Below are positions 33,084-43,486 of a DNA stretch of 64,000 bases, piece by piece (position 1 is the stretch's first letter; every line of letters starts with the position of its first letter). Below the pieces are notes generated by a model. The model ran no database searches and was not told the DNA's origin. It saw nothing but the letters and a program-made list of their open reading frames with translations. The DNA lies in the NCBI GenBank assembly GCA_940337035.1, contig CALNHX010005198.1, positions 47,678-111,677 of the forward strand, read 5' to 3'. The position numbers and the translations under genes are program-made. This stretch comes from Agriotes lineatus (taxonomy: Eukaryota > Arthropoda > Insecta > Coleoptera > Elateridae).

Positions 33084-35176
33084 CATTACCAGCCTTTATT
33101 ACCCAAGGAATAACATACCTCTTACCAAAAAGCCAAAACGTTAAAGATCCAGGAAATTTCCGACCAATTACATGCTTGCCAACGATCTATAAAATCATAA
33201 CGGCGCTAATAACGGATATGCTATACTCTCACTGTGAAGAGAACTCTATAATAGCAGAACAACAAAAAGGATGCCGGAGGAAATCCCAAGGATGCAAGGA
33301 ACAATTAATAATAGATCAAGTCGTAATGAGCCAAGCACACAAAAAGAAACGAAACATACATACCGCTTTTATAGATTATAAAAAGGCATTTGATTCTGTT
33401 CCACATACCTGGCTGCTAGAAGTTCTAAACATATATAAAGCAAGCCCAATTCTAATCGAGTTTCTAAGAACCATAATGAAAACCTGGAGTACTACGATAA
33501 AGGTTTACACCGATACAGAATGTCTAATGACCGAAAACATAAAAATCAAACGGGGAATATTCCAAGGAGACTCCCTAAGTGCATTGTGGTTCTGCTTGGC
33601 GCTTAATCCACTGTCAAATATGTTAAATGATACGAACAAAGGCTGCAAACTTAAATTAAATGAAAACATGGCCTATAACTTGTCCCACCTTATGTACATG
33701 GACGACATAAAATTTTTCAGTAGTACTTCAGACCATTTCAAACGTCTACTAAAACTAACAGAAACATTTAGCAAAGACGTGCGTATGACCTTTGGAATAG
33801 ACAAATGTCAGACACTAAGTATCAACCAGGGAAAGAGAGAAATACTAAACTACAAGACTCAAGACGAATCCACACTCAAAGGTATGATAGAAGGCGACAC
33901 GTATAAATATTTGGGTCTACAACAATCGAGACTGTTAGAGAGTAAAAAAGTAAAAGAAGAACTTGAGTCTAAGTACATACAGCGACTTAAAGCCATAACT
34001 AAAACGAAATTAAATGGAAAACATACAATCAAAGCCATAAATACATTTGCGACACCTATACTTACCTACTCGTTTGGGGTTGTGAACTGGACAGATACTG
34101 ATATTAACAACCTGAAAAGAAAAACCAATAAGATACTTACTGAAGCTAGACTACATCATCCTAAGTCTGCAACGGAAAGACTGACCCTACCAAGAGCAGA
34201 AGGCGGGAGGGGAGTCATCGACATTAAAAATTTACTAAATAAACAAAAAACATCCTTAAGAGAATATTTTATTACAAAAACAAATACATCTGAGTTACAC
34301 CGTGCAATAGCTATATCAGATAATAAATATACTCCGTTAGATCTATCCCATGAAATAGAATTTCCTATAACAACAAAAGAAGACAAGCATTTATCCTGGT
34401 AGCAGAAAGCTCTACATGGAAAGCATGCTCATGACTTGGCTCAGCCTCATGTCGATCCAGAAGCGTCGAACGCGTGGCTGTGCAGAGGTGACTTGTTTCC
34501 TGAAACAGAAGGCTTTATATTAGCTATACAAGACCAGGTAATTAATACTAAGAACTATAGGAAGTATATTATTAAAGACGGCACCCAGGACGACTCTTGT
34601 AGAAGATCCGGAAGTGCACCCGAAAACGTCAATCACATTATATCGGGATGTAAAACTCTAACTCAAAATGATTATAAAGCTAGGCATGACAATGTAACTA
34701 AAATATTACACCAAAAACTATTGATAAAGTTTAATCTTAAAACCGAAACCGAACCATATTATAAATATGAGCCGCCTAAAGTAATCGAAAATCACTTGGC
34801 CCGGATATATTGGGACAGGAGTATTATCAGCGATAAAACAATTCCTCATAACTGACCCGAGATTACACTGGTAGGCAAAGAAGCCGAAACCGGATTTTTA
34901 ATAGACACTGCAATCCCTAGCACTTCTAACTTACTACAGGCACATAACGAGAAACTACGAAAATATACAGAGTTAGCAATAGAGGTAAAACAGATGTGGA
35001 GATTAAAAAATGTGTATACAATACCTATAGTCATATCTGCTACTGGTGTAATCCCTCGAACACTAGGTACAATGCTACAAAAACTGGATATCGACAAGAA
35101 CACCTACATCGAGATGCAAAAATCGGTCATCCTCACTACCTGCAACACAACCAGAAAATTCTTGAATACATAATGA
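33084..35176 (+). pseudogene. R4/Dong-type LINE: RT and restriction-like endonuclease, two stops
   Basis: One frame is kept for about 700 codons. It covers RT blocks (YLLPK, FRPITCLPTIYK, EQQKGCRRKSQGC, FIDYKKAFDSVPH, RGIFQGDSLSALWF, LMYMDDIKFF) and then the C-terminal zinc knuckle and restriction-like endonuclease. Two in-frame stops break it: TAG at 34400-34402 and TGA at 34853-34855. The knuckle has CRRS where CRxC is expected, and the endonuclease 'RPD' core reads stop-P-E. The Asp-containing block (LIDTAIPS) is intact. This RT plus C-terminal endonuclease order is that of R4/Dong/NeSL elements, which insert at fixed targets; Dong uses TAA repeats. The copy is 5' truncated exactly at a (TAA)n tract (33055-33083). 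Confidence 0.85.
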
Positions 35177-35276
35177 AACACAAAAACAATACAATAATAT
35201 TACTTACCTTTACCTTGGCATCACGCCCGTGAGGTAATTACATCCGTATGTATAGTACGAGAGAAAACAAACATAC

Positions 35277-35302
35277 AATAATAATAATAATAATAATAAC
35301 TT
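35277..35302 (+). repeat. (TAA)n tract between two LINE copies
   Basis: A run of AAT/TAA repeats separates the 3' end of the first R4/Dong-like copy from the start of a second. Similar tracts lie at 33055-33083 and about 35837-35847, so each junction in the cluster carries one. Confidence 0.8.
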
Positions 35303-35757
35303 AGCAGGAAAAATTATTCACCAAGCAATAGCAAACAAATACTTACTACAAACCGCCGACATGCCGTACTATAAATATACACTAAATAACATCATAGAAA
35401 ACGATTATTACGAAACTGTACTGGGATATAACAATACATACAGATAAAACAGTAGCCATAATAGACCAGGTATTACATTATAGACATAGCAATACTTCTA
35501 GATACAAATATAACATCCAAATATAACGAAAAAATAGAAAAATGCAAACCCCTAACACTTGAAATAGAACGGATATGGCAACAAAAAGAAGCACGTGTCA
35601 TCCCATTCATTATATCAACAACGGGAATCACACCAAACACTTTTATACAACATCTAAAACAACTTAAGATAAATCGCTTCATACATCAACAAATACAAAA
35701 ATCAGTTATTCTAAAAACATGTAACATAGTCCATCCTTTCCTTCATAACACTCAATA
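35303..35757 (+). pseudogene. Second, different R4/Dong-type LINE 3' fragment
   Basis: Broken frames give KIIHQAIANKYLL and PYYKYTLNNIIEN (shift and stops), then DIAILLDTNITSKYNEK, EIERIWQQKEARVIPFIIS and IQKSVILKTCNIV up to a stop near 35757. These align by eye with the endonuclease C-terminus of the neighbouring copy (TAIPS, EVKQMW, YTIPIVIS, KSVILTTCN) but differ at many residues, so they belong to a related family, not a duplicate. Bounded on both sides by (TAA)n. Confidence 0.8.
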
Positions 35758-36231
35758 GCACTTCTTTCCTAACTTGGCACTAGCTCGTTTGAAAAGAAAA
35801 TTTTACCATTAATTGATGAGAAACTAAGAAGAGATAATAATAATACCGTCTGGGTCCCGGATGAAAAATAGACCCAGGGAACCCACCTGTCCCACTTACC
35901 CATTCCTTTATATCCTTGTACCCAAACTCTTCCTGCCTTCCGTTCCCTGAAAGCTGGCAGTAGCTTAAAAATGCACAACCCATAGACTAATGTGGAGCAA
36001 CAAGAAAATGATAAAGCCTCGGATGTGTCAGGGAGTAGGGCTGTACCTGTCACGGACAGTCAGCCCATGGATGAAACTAGCAATAGTCAACGGACAGCAA
36101 ACCCGGTAAATCGTGCCTTAACTGAAGTAGAATCAATTACCACGAAAGCTGGAAAACCAAGGCAACGCATGAAATGCTCCACACAAATGAATGAAAGTAT
36201 CATGCGCTGCTACTTCACAGCAACTAAAATA

Positions 36232-36612
36232 CAGAGCCAGTGTATATAGGAGAGTACCGCCATTTTTTGATCCGTGAAAATGCCGCCATCGCCGCCATTT
36301 TTGTTCCTATCAGCAATAACTGATTGAGTTATATCACTAATTTTACTTGAAATTGGCAAGACTGTAAGTCTATGTCAAATTCGAGGTTAGCAGGTTATAT
36401 TTTGTGCCAGTTTGTGTCAAAACTGATGCAAAACATAACCTGCTAACCTCGAATTTGACATAGACTTACAGTCTTGCCAATTTTAAGTAAAGTTTTGGAT
36501 TGCCAACAAACGTCACGTTGACGGAATTGTGCTACAAACCTCAAAGTGACGCATATGTCAGAGGTATAAACATTGCAGACGTGGCGGTACTCTCCTATAT
36601 ACACTGGCTCTG
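36232..36612. mobile_element. 381-bp hAT MITE (CAGAGCCAGTG ends, 8-bp TSD)
   Basis: The TIR CAGAGCCAGTGTATATAGG continues inward for about 31 bp and is matched at the right end. Flanks carry the perfect 8-bp duplication CTAAAATA (36224-36231 and 36613-36620). The MITE lies inside the LINE coding remnant and contains a 148-bp hairpin. Confidence 0.9.
36342..36489. repeat. 148-bp hairpin, relative of 21971-22116
   Basis: The arms share the core GTAAGTCTATGTCAAATTCG and GAGGTTAGCAGGTTA with the copy at 22 kb and have the same GTGTC loop. The outer arm sequence (TTACTTGAAATTGGCAAG) is different. Confidence 0.8.
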
Positions 36613-37144
36613 CTAAAATAGAGACAGATATGACATCATACAGATCATAGATGCACAAACTATTTACTGAGGAAAATCCTGAAATTAATGTCACAGAACA
36701 GCGAGTAGCAGACCAACGAAGAACAATAAATAATCTACTGTCAGCAGAATATGTACAAAACATAAAAAGAAGGGTCGAAATCCAGATCAGACGAGAAAAT
36801 ATAATAAATGATATTCACACTGATGTCGATGAAAATCAACTAGAAAAGATAGAAGAACAAGTACCCGAAGACCAAGAAGATCGAGAAGAACAAGCTCGCG
36901 AAAAAGAAAAACAACAAAGTGTGATTTTGGGGCCCCTAAAGAGCTATTTTTAATTACATTTACATAATACATGGATTACAAATTAATAGCGGGGTGTAGG
37001 CCCCGAGGCCAAAATGTGCCTGTGTAAACGCGCTAGTGGTGTTGCAGTTGCATTTTAGTTTAAAGCCTGCGGGCCCGGGCGGCCCAAGGGCCAGGGATGC
37101 GATCGCATCCCGGCATCCCTAGCCAGTCCGCCCCTGTTTTCAAA

Positions 37145-38490
37145 CCGCTTCTTGCAGACGATTTATTTATCATATCTCATTCTTAAATAATCATGCTGTT
37201 TGTCTACGTTAACAAAGCTTTTCGCCAATGTTGTCGCCACTGCTCAGTTTGATTGCCTTTTCCCAGTGTGAAGTGAATGTTTTTCTACGGACTTGTCTTA
37301 TGAATAAATAATACCAGTTGGTAGTTTCTGGTTCAAAAGGCGCTTTCTTCATTGTCAATTCGGCTTCCGTACTGCAATAATTGGCTTTTTCTATCCGCCT
37401 GAACATATTACCTGCTAATTATTAATATTTTTTGGAAGCTTTGTTCTTGAACTAAACTTAGGGGCCTAAAACCATCTCATAGTAAGCTTGATCTTCAAAT
37501 GTTACTGTCTAATTACGAAAACTGACGAAAGCTAAAGACCTAGCTGTAGGATTGATCTGATCGTTCCCGGCCTGTTTCGAACTACTTCAACCATTGCTAT
37601 TTTTTCTTTTTATTGAGAAGAAACTATTTTTGTTTTAAAAGAAAGAAGGGAGCAGATTTCGTCAGTTATAAATTTATTTTCATCTCACAGTGTTTTGTGT
37701 CAGTGTTGGAGTCAAAAGATCTTCTCTTGTATACTGTAATTCATTATTATTTCAAACATTCGTTTTTATTTCACAAGGCAATCGGTTAAGCCCAAGGCGT
37801 CCATGGCCGCGAGTATTTGCGTTTCGCATAGCAGAAAGGTGTGGAACGACGGCAATAAATGCGGCCCAACCGGGCCCCAGACACGTTCAAAATCAGCCCG
37901 TGGCAAATGCGCGAGTATGTCATTATAATTGGACGGTGGCGAAAAAGTGCCCTGTTAAAAAGCGTGACGACAAGAGAATTTAATAGACTGGTGCAGTATT
38001 TCCAAAAGCAATCAGAAGGTTAAGTAGCGAATACAAATATTGGGCCGGGCTTGGGTTTCGATTCGAGCACTTTAGCAAGTTTACACGACGTTTTGGTACA
38101 ATCGGACATGGTTTCATTGCGACGCGCAGGGGACCATGTATAAATTTAGCTCGCGTTTGTTTGCAATTGTCGCAATAGTTATTAATTATTTAGTTCTGGA
38201 AAAGCTAATCGGCCAATTTTAAGTTTACAGATTTAACAATAAGTCATATTAGTAATGCTTCTGCAAACATAAATTCTTGTTGATTTAAATACCTGGAAAA
38301 CGAAGCGTATAAATAAACCAGAGATTCCCAAAATGTTTTGGGTTGTCGAGCAGTTAACTCCTTTACATATTACATATATTTAAATTTTGAATTGATACTT
38401 AAAAGAAGGAAGTGTAGCACGTATTGTTATTGTTGTTTAGCCTGCTCGTTGTCCAACAAGGTTAAAAACAAAATGTAGAAATTAATATTT
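37145..38490. other. Unique-looking DNA, nothing recognised
   Basis: A GC-richer patch at 37770-38130 carries an open frame of 97 codons (37690-37983) with no recognised motif. It may be chance or an unrecognised exon. The rest is AT-rich. Confidence 0.35.
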
Positions 38491-38499
38491 CATAAAGTT

Positions 38500-38745
38500 G
38501 ATGACACTATTAGGAAATATGTATCTGAGTACCTAGCAGAAGAAACTCTTGGTTTACAAAGTACCGTAATGGCGGCCACACTGTTTCAGAAATTGCATTG
38601 TTCAACGAAGTAAGGAACTTAAGAACAAGATGCGGATCAAAACAATGATGACGTTTTATGAGGTGGAAGCTGTCCCTAGTCTAAATCTACAGTATGGCAG
38701 TGAATGCTGGACCACTAACAAAAGATTGTCTGCAATTGAAAGTTT
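38500..38745 (+). pseudogene. RTE-like LINE fragment, left part of a split copy
   Basis: The frame gives RIKTMMTFYEVEAVPSL, then YGSECWTTNKRLSAIES. This is the post-RT region of RTE-like LINEs (the 'YKxVVxPxLLYGSExW' segment). The matching next segment of the protein appears only after the large insertion, at 44900. An unrelated LINE coding sequence starts directly after this block. Confidence 0.65.
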
Positions 38746-40292
38746 GTGGCTAGATATTACTGCCCCATCTTTAAGTTTTTGTTGCGCTTGTATCTATCGG
38801 CCTCCTAGTGCATCAGCGGAAGAAGATGCTGAACTATTTCAGCGTTGCGACAAGCCACATCTGTTCACAACAGTCTGTACATAGCTGGAGATTTCAACTT
38901 TCCAAAGATAAAATCGCCTATTGTGGCACCTACCTCTTTAACTGATGCATCTACACTGTTTATTGATATGATCCTAGAGACTTATTTTACTCAACTGGTT
39001 ACAGAAAATACCAGATTCAGGGTTAATCAAACCCCTTCCCTCCTTGCTCTAATACTAACCAACCTTGTGTCTGACATTTCATATCACCCCCCAATTGGCT
39101 GTTCAGGCCACATCACTATTATAACAACCTTACAAATAATGAATTACCATTGCCCTAAATACACCTCTAAGGTAATAACCAAGTATGACGATCAAGCGGT
39201 TAAGAGAGAGCATGATTGGAATGATATATACTCAACCAGTAATATTTCCGAGAAATGGGAATTGTTTTCTTCTGTTATACAGACTGCTTTAACAAACAAT
39301 TGTAATACATTTACGATTAAACACAATTTTTTAAAACCATGGATTAACCACAATTTAATACGTCGAGCAAAATTTAAACACTTATTGTGGAAAACATTCA
39401 AACGAACCAACCATAGAGACGATCTCTTAATTCATAGAGAGTATTCCAATCATTTATCACGTGACATTGCCCAAGCCAGGAAAGGACTGTGAAAACGGCC
39501 TCATCGCAAAGGGCCCTAAAGCTGTTTATAAACACGTACGCAGAACAATTGGTTTAAAAGTTTCGACACCCCTACTACGCAAACCTGATGGTTCGCTGTG
39601 TACTAGTAACTTGGAATCGGCTAACGTGCTTGCCTCACAGTTCGTGGGAACGTACACTATTGAACCGGATTGCCCAATTCCTACTAGAAAATCTATCCCC
39701 AATAATTCTTTCTTACGCACAGTTGAGTTCACAGAAGAATTAGTGAGGCAACAATTATCTAAATTGTCTCTGCAATCTGCTCCGGGTCCAGATAAGATTA
39801 CTTCTGCTACTCTAAAAACTGTGCTGAAGCTTTGGCTTCTCCACTAACTCACATAATGAAATACTCACTAAATAACAGCGAATTACCTAAAACCTGGCTT
39901 ACAGCAGTTGTAACACCCATTTTTTAAAAAGGCGACAAGTTGGATGCAGCTAATTATCGATCTATCAGCTTAACGTCTGTATGTTCAAAAGTCATGGAGC
40001 GTATCGTAGCCAAAAAACTTATACAGTTTCTGATAGATAATTACTGTTTGCCTCCTACTCAGCACGGGTTTATACCTGGCCGATCGACTGTTACCAATTT
40101 GCTTATGTGTCTAAACCAATGGACCAAATCAGTGGACAATAACTGCACAGTAGACGTAGTATTCCTAGACTTTTCTAAAGCCTTTGTCAAGGTTCCAGAG
40201 CGTCGTCTCCTAGCAAAACTACAACATGTTGGTCTTTGTGATCAGCTTCTACACTGGATTGAGGCTTTTCTGAGTTCACGTTTGTTCCACGT
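38745..40292 (+). pseudogene. LINE endonuclease and RT N-terminal half (left of the insertion)
   Basis: Endonuclease pieces are CACIYRPPSAS, AGDFNFPKI and CSGHITIITTL. Linker is PWINHNLIRRAK. RT fingers are SAPGPDKITSATLK, TPIF with an in-frame stop, NYRSISLTSVCSK, QHGFIPGRSTV and VVFLDFSKAFVKVP. Breaks include a stop and shift near 38880, a shift near 39480, a shift near 39840 and a stop near 39926. The first palm Asp (FLDFSKAF) is present. The frame continues across the inner insertion into 43487. Confidence 0.8.
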
Positions 40293-43200
40293 ATATATTT
40301 CGTATGAATTTTATACATTGGTAATACAATAATAATACAATATATGTTCTTAATTACAATACAAGATTTACGTTATAAAGCCATGATAGTGCCATTGGTG
40401 TTAGTTCATGGATTTCCATCAGGGTACCATTAAACGCGGTGGTGGGACATTCCTGGGTGATATGTTCCACTGTCTGTATTCTTAGGTCGCAGTTCGTACA
40501 GGCGGGGGAGTCGATGAAACCCCATCGGTACATCATCTGTCCACTTCTGCCGTGGCCAGTTCTAATCCGGTTTAGCAGAGTCCATTGCCTTCTGGGAAGA
40601 TTGAAGCCAGCTATTTTCTTTGTCGGATCGTCTACGAGGTGGGAGTTGTGCACATCTCGTTCTATCCATTCGGTTCTCCATAGCTCTTCAGTGCTGAGGC
40701 CGCCATCTCTTAGGATTCTTGCCGTTTGCCATGGCGGTAATCGGGATTTTAATCTTAAACGGTCTTGTGATATTTGGTTGGTGTAGGAGTGGATAGGTAG
40801 GAGAGGGTTTTGGCAGCATTTGTCGTATTCTCTTGTTAGAGCTGTTTTACGTCTAAGGGAGGCCGGGACAATATTGCAGAGTACAGGCAGCCATTCTGTT
40901 GGAGTTGATTTCACTGTGCCAGATATAAGCCTCATGGTTTGGTTTAGCTGTGTGTCAATTTTGTGAGTGTGTTTGCTGTTAAGCCATACCGGCGCGCAGT
41001 ATTCAGCTGTTGAGAAAACTAAAGCGAGTGACGATGTCCTAAGCGTATCTGCATTTGCTCCCCACTTAGTGTTCGTGAGTTTCTGGATAATGTTTATCCT
41101 TGTTTTTAATTTGGCAGATAGTTTTTCTAGATGATGTTTATAGCTGAGGGTTCTGTCTAGAATTACCCCAAGGTATTTAGGGGTGTCATTGTGCTTCAAT
41201 CGGGTCCCTTTGAATGAGATATTTAGTTTATAACGTGCTTGTCTATTGTGCAGGTGAAAAGTTGAAACTTCGGTCTTATTTGGATTCGGTTGGAGCCCCC
41301 ATTTGGAAAAATATTTGTCCATGGTTTCTAAGTCTCCGGTAAGTTCCCTTTCTGTTAAAGCGATGTCTCGGTGTTGGGAGCATAAAGCTAAGTCATCAGC
41401 GTAAGCGAATTTTTGTGAGCTTGTTTCAGGCATGTCTGATGTGTAGACATTAAAAAGTAGCGGGGCCAGTACGGATCCCTGTGGTAGGCCATTGTTTAAT
41501 GACCGAAATTTGCTTTTAGTGCCGTTCAGGTGCACTTGAAAAAGGCGGTCGCTCAGCATTGCGTTTAAAATTGTAAGGAGGCTTTTACAGGGGATTACGT
41601 TGAAAACTTTCTTTAGAAGGCCCTCTTTCCACACTGTGTCGTACGCAGCAGTTAGGTCTATGAAAGCGGCCGAGGTTTTAAGGTTGCTTTGGAATCCATG
41701 TTCAATGTACGAGGTGAGGGCTAGCACCTGGTCGCAGCAACTTCTTCCTGGTCTAAACCCAGCCTGCTCCAACGGGATGGCTTCATTTATTGTTTGTGAT
41801 ATACGGTTGTAAATGAGTCTTTCTAGTAGTTTATAGAGTACACTTAGGAGGGCTATGGGACGATAGCTTTCTGGGGCTTTGGGAGGCTTACCAGGCTTTA
41901 GTATTGCGATGATTTTACATCTTTTGAAAGTCTGCGGGATAGTGCCAGTAGTGATGATGTTGTCGTAGAAAGAGTTAAGCCAATTTTTAGTTCTTGGTCC
42001 GAAATGCACTATGAATTCGGGATAAAGACCGTCTAATCCGGCAGCTTTTCCGCATTTGATGGAATTTATTGCTGCCTCGATTTCTTCTGGTGAGAAAGGT
42101 CGCATAAAGGGAAGAGTTTGTTGGTGACTCTTTTTAATATCTATAAGTTCCTTTCGTACTTCCTTTTTTATCTCCTTCTTTATTTTAGGTTTGGATAGCT
42201 CTTTGATTCTATTAGCGACTTTATTTGGGTGTGGAGTGGTTTCTTTGAAGTCTGGTAGTTCTTTAGCTTCAAGACGTCCTAGTAGAGCCCATGCACTTCT
42301 ACTGCTATGCGTGAAGTCCAACTTTTCCACTGCACTTTTCCAGCGCTTTGTTCTTGCGTTGTCTAGGGATTCGATTAGTTCATCTGCTACTTCGGGGTCT
42401 TTGTTAGTCATATATTCCTGGTACAGATGTTTACATTCCTCGTCCCAGCATGGGATATATGTTTTCCGGACTCCTCTGGGAATATGTTTCTTGGCCACTG
42501 AGATAATCATTTTTGTGAAGCGGCAATAGTTATTTGCTATTGGTTTAATCCATCTAATATCGTTTTCTAGCTGCTCGGTAAAAGCTGTCCAGTTTGCCTT
42601 TTTAAAGTTCCAACGTGGCTTGTTGTTAGAGTTAATTAGAGGAATAGTTATTCCGATAGTGATAAGGACTGGCCTGTGTTGTGAGTGAGGGAAAGTATCT
42701 AGTACTTCTCTAACAGTATGTGTTGGTTGTAGGTCTTGGTTACAGGTGACAAAAGATAGGTCCGGGTTAGAGTCTTTGTTCCATCTAGCAGATCGGAAAG
42801 TTCCTTTCTGTTTTGCGTTGAAGATTAGTCGCAGATTATGTTGTTCCATCCAGTTGACAAGTTTTAATCCGTTTTGGTCATTACGGGCATATCTCCATAG
42901 GTGATGATGGCTGTTAAAATCGCCAGTATAAACTGTTGGGTGTTGAAATAAAGGAATTGTGGAATCTATCCATTCGGCGTTTGGTGGTTTATATACATTG
43001 ACGATAGTATGGTTGTCAACTTTGATTGCTAAGATGAATATGTTATTGGCGTGTGAGTTGTGGGTCATAGAGTAGTTCGCTAGGTTGTGTCTAACATAAG
43101 TGGCTACGCCATATTGAGGATGGTTGATGGCCGCTGCTAGTTTGTATCCTGGGATCTTTCCACGGGCATTGAGTTGTAAGTGATCGGCTGTGTGCGTCTC

Positions 43201-43486
43201 TTGTATTGCGACTACGTCTATTTGATGGTTGTTGAGTATCTTGCTTAATATTTCGCATTTACTACGGCTTATTCCCTCAATGTTGAGATGGCATATTTTC
43301 AACGAGGGGCCGATTGTTCTATAGCTCTCAGAAGAGCTGTTGGTTTGATAATCTTGCCTTGGTTGCATTTCCAATGTTTGCCAGGAGGTCTATGCTGTAG
43401 TGTGACAGTCTGGCTATTCGTTTGTTGTGATAGATCTTTAGCGTTACCCAGGGTGCACCACGAGGAGGCGATCTATCAATTGCACC
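40293..43486 (-). mobile_element. Full-length-looking 3.2-kb LINE, minus strand, with 6-bp TSD
   Basis: CCACGT occurs at 40287-40292 and again at 43487-43492. Taking out the element and one copy restores the reading frame of the host LINE RT. The element has a leader of about 118 bases, one uninterrupted ORF and a short 3' region with AT-rich end. No separate ORF1 is seen. The intact ORF and complete ends make this the youngest-looking LINE in the window. Confidence 0.85.
40354..43368 (-). CDS. Intact LINE polyprotein: APE endonuclease plus reverse transcriptase
   Basis: The ATG at 43366-43368 opens about 1004 uninterrupted codons (an in-frame stop lies upstream at the GCATAG site). The N-terminal APE-type endonuclease (residues about 25-240) shows LNIEGIS, VVAIQETH, VNVYKPPN, YTGDFNSHH and SQHRPV; the last has Gln where the usual SDH motif has Asp. 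RT (about 430-720) shows KPESYRPIALLSV-type finger, AGFRPGRSC, FIDLTAAYDTVW, GLPQGSVLAPLLFN and the intact FAYADDLAL box. The C-terminus has WTLLNRIRTGHGRSG and a zinc knuckle CTNCDLRIQTVEHITQEC. The protein would nick a target and prime cDNA from its own mRNA. I place it in the I/Nimb-like group only tentatively. Confidence 0.88.
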   Translation of the reverse strand: MQPRQDYQTNSSSESYRTIGPSLKICHLNIEGISRSKCEILSKILNNHQIDVVAIQETHTADHLQLNARGKIPGYKLAAAINHPQYGVATYVRHNLANYSMTHNSHANNIFILAIKVDNHTIVNVYKPPNAEWIDSTIPLFQHPTVYTGDFNSHHHLWRYARNDQNGLKLVNWMEQHNLRLIFNAKQKGTFRSARWNKDSNPDLSFVTCNQDLQPTHTVREVLDTFPHSQHRPVLITIGITIPLINSNNKPRWNFKKANWTAFTEQLENDIRWIKPIANNYCRFTKMIISVAKKHIPRGVRKTYIPCWDEECKHLYQEYMTNKDPEVADELIESLDNARTKRWKSAVEKLDFTHSSRSAWALLGRLEAKELPDFKETTPHPNKVANRIKELSKPKIKKEIKKEVRKELIDIKKSHQQTLPFMRPFSPEEIEAAINSIKCGKAAGLDGLYPEFIVHFGPRTKNWLNSFYDNIITTGTIPQTFKRCKIIAILKPGKPPKAPESYRPIALLSVLYKLLERLIYNRISQTINEAIPLEQAGFRPGRSCCDQVLALTSYIEHGFQSNLKTSAAFIDLTAAYDTVWKEGLLKKVFNVIPCKSLLTILNAMLSDRLFQVHLNGTKSKFRSLNNGLPQGSVLAPLLFNVYTSDMPETSSQKFAYADDLALCSQHRDIALTERELTGDLETMDKYFSKWGLQPNPNKTEVSTFHLHNRQARYKLNISFKGTRLKHNDTPKYLGVILDRTLSYKHHLEKLSAKLKTRINIIQKLTNTKWGANADTLRTSSLALVFSTAEYCAPVWLNSKHTHKIDTQLNQTMRLISGTVKSTPTEWLPVLCNIVPASLRRKTALTREYDKCCQNPLLPIHSYTNQISQDRLRLKSRLPPWQTARILRDGGLSTEELWRTEWIERDVHNSHLVDDPTKKIAGFNLPRRQWTLLNRIRTGHGRSGQMMYRWGFIDSPACTNCDLRIQTVEHITQECPTTAFNGTLMEIHELTPMALSWLYNVNLVL

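Larger units (their letters stand above)
35843..36955 (+). pseudogene. N-terminal part of an R4/Dong-type LINE ORF, split by a MITE
   Basis: After a 150-bp leader the frame opens at about 35992 (MEQQENDKASD, Ser/Thr-rich) and reads NESIMRCYFTATK before the hAT MITE at 36232. It resumes downstream as ETDMTSYR, a TAG stop, then MHKLFTEENPEINVTEQR, VADQRRTINNLLS and a Glu/Gln-rich acidic tail. Excluding the MITE and one duplication copy, the two halves are in the same frame. The 'RCYxxAT...YR..M...TEQR.ADQ' pattern is what I recall upstream of RT in this LINE group. The RT part is absent. Confidence 0.65.
32659..37136. mobile_element. hAT-like element, 4.48 kb, filled with LINE insertions
   Basis: The ends are a 14-bp inverted pair CAGGGGCGGACTGG (32659 and the complement ending 37136). 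They are flanked by the perfect 8-bp duplication TTTTCAAA (32651-32658 and 37137-37144). CAG-starting TIRs and 8-bp duplications are typical of hAT. The outermost 300 bp on the left and about 200 bp on the right are GC-rich and belong to the element. The middle is mostly R4/Dong-type LINE fragments and a hAT MITE. No hAT transposase was seen, so it was mobilised in trans or lost its gene. Confidence 0.85.

Noticed and set aside
37690..37983. 97-codon frame in a GC-rich patch
   Set aside because: No motif recognised; GC-rich DNA lowers stop frequency, so chance is likely.
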